From CBETVX01 sp965539935 (GTDB lineage Bacteria; Bacillota; Clostridia; Peptostreptococcales; Caminicellaceae), in assembly GCA_965539935.1 (NCBI GenBank), contig CBETVX010000063.1:1-14607 (forward strand): a stretch of DNA of 14,607 bases. Direction: 5' to 3'. Shown here piece by piece: positions 13,469 to 14,607 of the stretch (positions are counted from its first letter, which is position 1; each line of letters starts with the position of its first letter). The notes under the pieces are model-generated. The model ran no database searches, was not told the DNA's origin, and was given only the letters and a program-made list of their open reading frames with translations. Position numbers and translations under genes: made by a program.

Positions 13469-13729
13469 ATGTGGATAATAAAAGAGTCTATTTATAGATT
13501 TATTAGTGTGATAAATTTTTTAATAGTTTTAAGGGCAGTATTTTCATGGTTTAGTAGAGATTATAACAATACAATTTTTAGAATTCTATTTCAATTAACT
13601 GAACCCATATTATCTCCTTTTAGAAATCTTCTTAACAGATTAGGTGTTGGGGGGATGGTTGACTTTTCACCTATAGTAGCTATTTTAGCTCTTGATATTA
13701 TAGGAAGATTTATAATAGGTTTACTATAA
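13469..13729 (+). CDS. ylmG: YggT family membrane protein (YlmG)
   Basis: An 86-residue protein with two membrane segments (about 8-26 and 65-84) and the connecting YggT motif: LRAVFSWF, then LTEPILSPFRNLL and VDFSPIVAILALDII. YggT proteins are linked by neighbourhood and plastid homologues to division, nucleoid distribution and osmotic behaviour; the mechanism is unknown. The start is set at ATG 13469 because GGGTG at 13459-13463 lies 5 bases before it. An in-frame GTG at 13454 would add five residues and has no binding site of its own. It is 29 bases after sepF and 24 before ylmH. Confidence 0.92.
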   Translation: MWIIKESIYRFISVINFLIVLRAVFSWFSRDYNNTIFRILFQLTEPILSPFRNLLNRLGVGGMVDFSPIVAILALDIIGRFIIGLL

Positions 13730-13753
13730 AATAGCTTTAGAAAGAGTGATACT

Positions 13754-14548
13754 TTGAAAATTAAAATCAAAAATGAGATCATAAAAAGGTATCAGTTAAA
13801 AAAAGATCAAGAATCTATAATAATCAAATTAATTGATAAAGCCTCTCTATGTGAAAATAAAGATATAATCAAAGACATTGATTTTGTTGACCCATATTTA
13901 GCTTTTATTGCTGAAGAAATATTAAATAATCATTTCAATATTAAATTTCAGATTTTAGGTGGATATGAAGCAGCTGAAAGAAAAATAATAATTATGTTTC
14001 CAGATTATGTTGATGAAGATAATTTAGATATTCCATTAAAGGTCATAAAAATCTGTATTAATAATTATAATAATATAAATCATAGAGATGTACTTGGGGC
14101 CATATTAGGACTAGGTTTAAAAAGAGAAAAAATAGGGGATATCATAATTAATGATGAATTAATCCAAGTAATTGTTAAAAATGAAGTTGTAGATTTTATT
14201 TTGTTACACCTTCAGCAAATTGGAAGGTGTAATGTAAAACCTGAAGTAGTAGATATTTCGAAGATTCTTCCTAAAAAAGAGGAATTTAAATATATAAATG
14301 GAAATGTTACTTCATTAAGATTAGACTCCATTTGTTCTGTAGGTTTTAAAGAGTCTCGGTCTATTTCTACAAGAAATATTAAAAATGACAGAGTAAAGGT
14401 GAACTTTAAGCCTGTTAATTCACCTTCTTATCAAATTAAAGAAGGCGATGTAATCTCCTATAGAGGTAAAGGCAGGATTTTTCTTGAAGAAATAATAGGA
14501 AAAACTAAAAAGGAAAGATATAAAGTTCTGATTAAAAAGATTATCTAA
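13754..14548 (+). CDS. ylmH: S4-domain RNA-binding protein YlmH
   Basis: A 264-residue RNA-binding protein; Bacillus YlmH has been linked to rescue of stalled ribosomes, and the gene is a constant member of the sepF-divIVA cluster. The N-terminal YlmH domain shows YLAFIAEEIL, GGYEAAERKII (69-79) and HRDVLGAILGLGLKREKIGD (110-129). An S4 RNA-binding domain follows at about 184-250 (SLRLDSICSVGFKESRS, then VKVNFKPVN, IKEGDVISYRGKGR). The start is TTG, with AAGAG and GTGAT (13742-13750) upstream; no ATG occurs in frame before the conserved region, so TTG is the only sensible choice. Length is normal. It follows ylmG by 24 bases and precedes divIVA by 17. Confidence 0.92.
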   Translation: MKIKIKNEIIKRYQLKKDQESIIIKLIDKASLCENKDIIKDIDFVDPYLAFIAEEILNNHFNIKFQILGGYEAAERKIIIMFPDYVDEDNLDIPLKVIKICINNYNNINHRDVLGAILGLGLKREKIGDIIINDELIQVIVKNEVVDFILLHLQQIGRCNVKPEVVDISKILPKKEEFKYINGNVTSLRLDSICSVGFKESRSISTRNIKNDRVKVNFKPVNSPSYQIKEGDVISYRGKGRIFLEEIIGKTKKERYKVLIKKII

Positions 14549-14565
14549 GCTGAGGGGGGGAGAAT

Positions 14566-14607
14566 ATGATAAAACCTTTGGATATTCAAAATAAAGAATT
14601 TTCAAAA
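14566..14607 (+). CDS. divIVA: Cell division initiation protein DivIVA, 5' fragment
   Basis: Only the first 14 codons are in the window: MIKPLDIQNKEFSK, which matches the very conserved DivIVA opening (M.TPLDI.NKEF). DivIVA is a coiled-coil protein that recognises negatively curved membrane at septa and poles and, in spore formers, helps anchor the chromosome origin. A strong binding site, GAGGGGGGAG at 14552-14562, precedes the ATG. Gene order (sepF, ylmG, ylmH, then divIVA) confirms the call. The frame is open to the window edge. Confidence 0.9.
   Translation, partial: MIKPLDIQNKEFSK

Noticed and set aside
2332..14605. Minus-strand open frames of 60-92 codons (for example 2332-2514, 5841-6101, 6554-6826, 12290-12568, 13154-13411).
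   Set aside because: All lie opposite well-supported genes, have low-complexity hydrophobic or Ser/Phe-rich translations typical of reversed AT-rich coding DNA, and lack convincing binding sites.
1..14607. CRISPR arrays, insertion sequences, attachment-site duplications, riboswitch or T-box leaders.
   Set aside because: No regularly spaced direct repeats, transposase frames, tRNA-end duplications or long structured leaders were seen; all intergenic gaps are short and largely accounted for by terminators and promoters.

Overview
This window is a strongly AT-rich stretch of chromosome from an endospore-forming Firmicute. The genes point to a clostridial-type spore former (class Clostridia or Tissierellia): the compartment sigma factors sigE and sigG, spoIVA, a YmxH/YlmC-type protein, a YIEGIA-type membrane protein, and a clostridial-style radical SAM/PDZ (DUF512) gene beside der. 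The lineage is inferred from gene content and order, not from a marker phylogeny. Every convincing gene lies on the + strand. I see no mobile element, CRISPR array, prophage or obviously foreign segment.

Layout: (1) 35-1721, the sporulation sigma pair. sigE ends in a terminator; sigG follows with its own sigma-F-like promoter and a TTG start. (2) 1796-3548, ylmC/ymxH, nrdR and pgeF (ylmD), closed by a GAAA-loop terminator. (3) 3613-4729, a two-gene unit of unknown function: a YIEGIA-family membrane protein and its small partner. (4) 4736-8586, a good sigma-A promoter followed by the DUF512 radical SAM gene, der and gpsA, then a 12-bp terminator. (5) 8599-10265, spoIVA behind a good sigma-E promoter match. 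(6) 10282-10435, a tRNA-Pro(GGG) with its own promoter and terminator. (7) 10453-10860, a GTG-started small membrane protein of unknown function whose last codons form part of a very long hairpin. (8) 10999-14607, a compact operon: HlyD-like membrane protein, yggS (ylmE), sepF, yggT (ylmG), ylmH and the first 14 codons of divIVA, which runs off the window.

The genes serve three interlocking jobs. One is compartment-specific transcription and spore envelope assembly (sigE, sigG, spoIVA, probably the YIEGIA pair and ylmC). The second is envelope growth and division (gpsA for phospholipid, sepF, yggT, ylmH, divIVA). The third is housekeeping (nrdR, pgeF, der, yggS, tRNA-Pro). SigE made at the left end would be expected to switch on spoIVA 8 kb downstream.

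The most interesting points are: the ylm/divIVA cluster, contiguous in Bacillus, is split here by a block resembling the Bacillus seaA-der-gpsA-spoIVA locus; the uncharacterised YIEGIA pair is isolated by a terminator and a vegetative promoter; sigG has a promoter, a 10-codon leader ORF and a TTG start; plsY is absent between der and gpsA; and two membrane-anchored proteins of unknown role (10453-10830 and 10999-12252) lie just upstream of the division genes.
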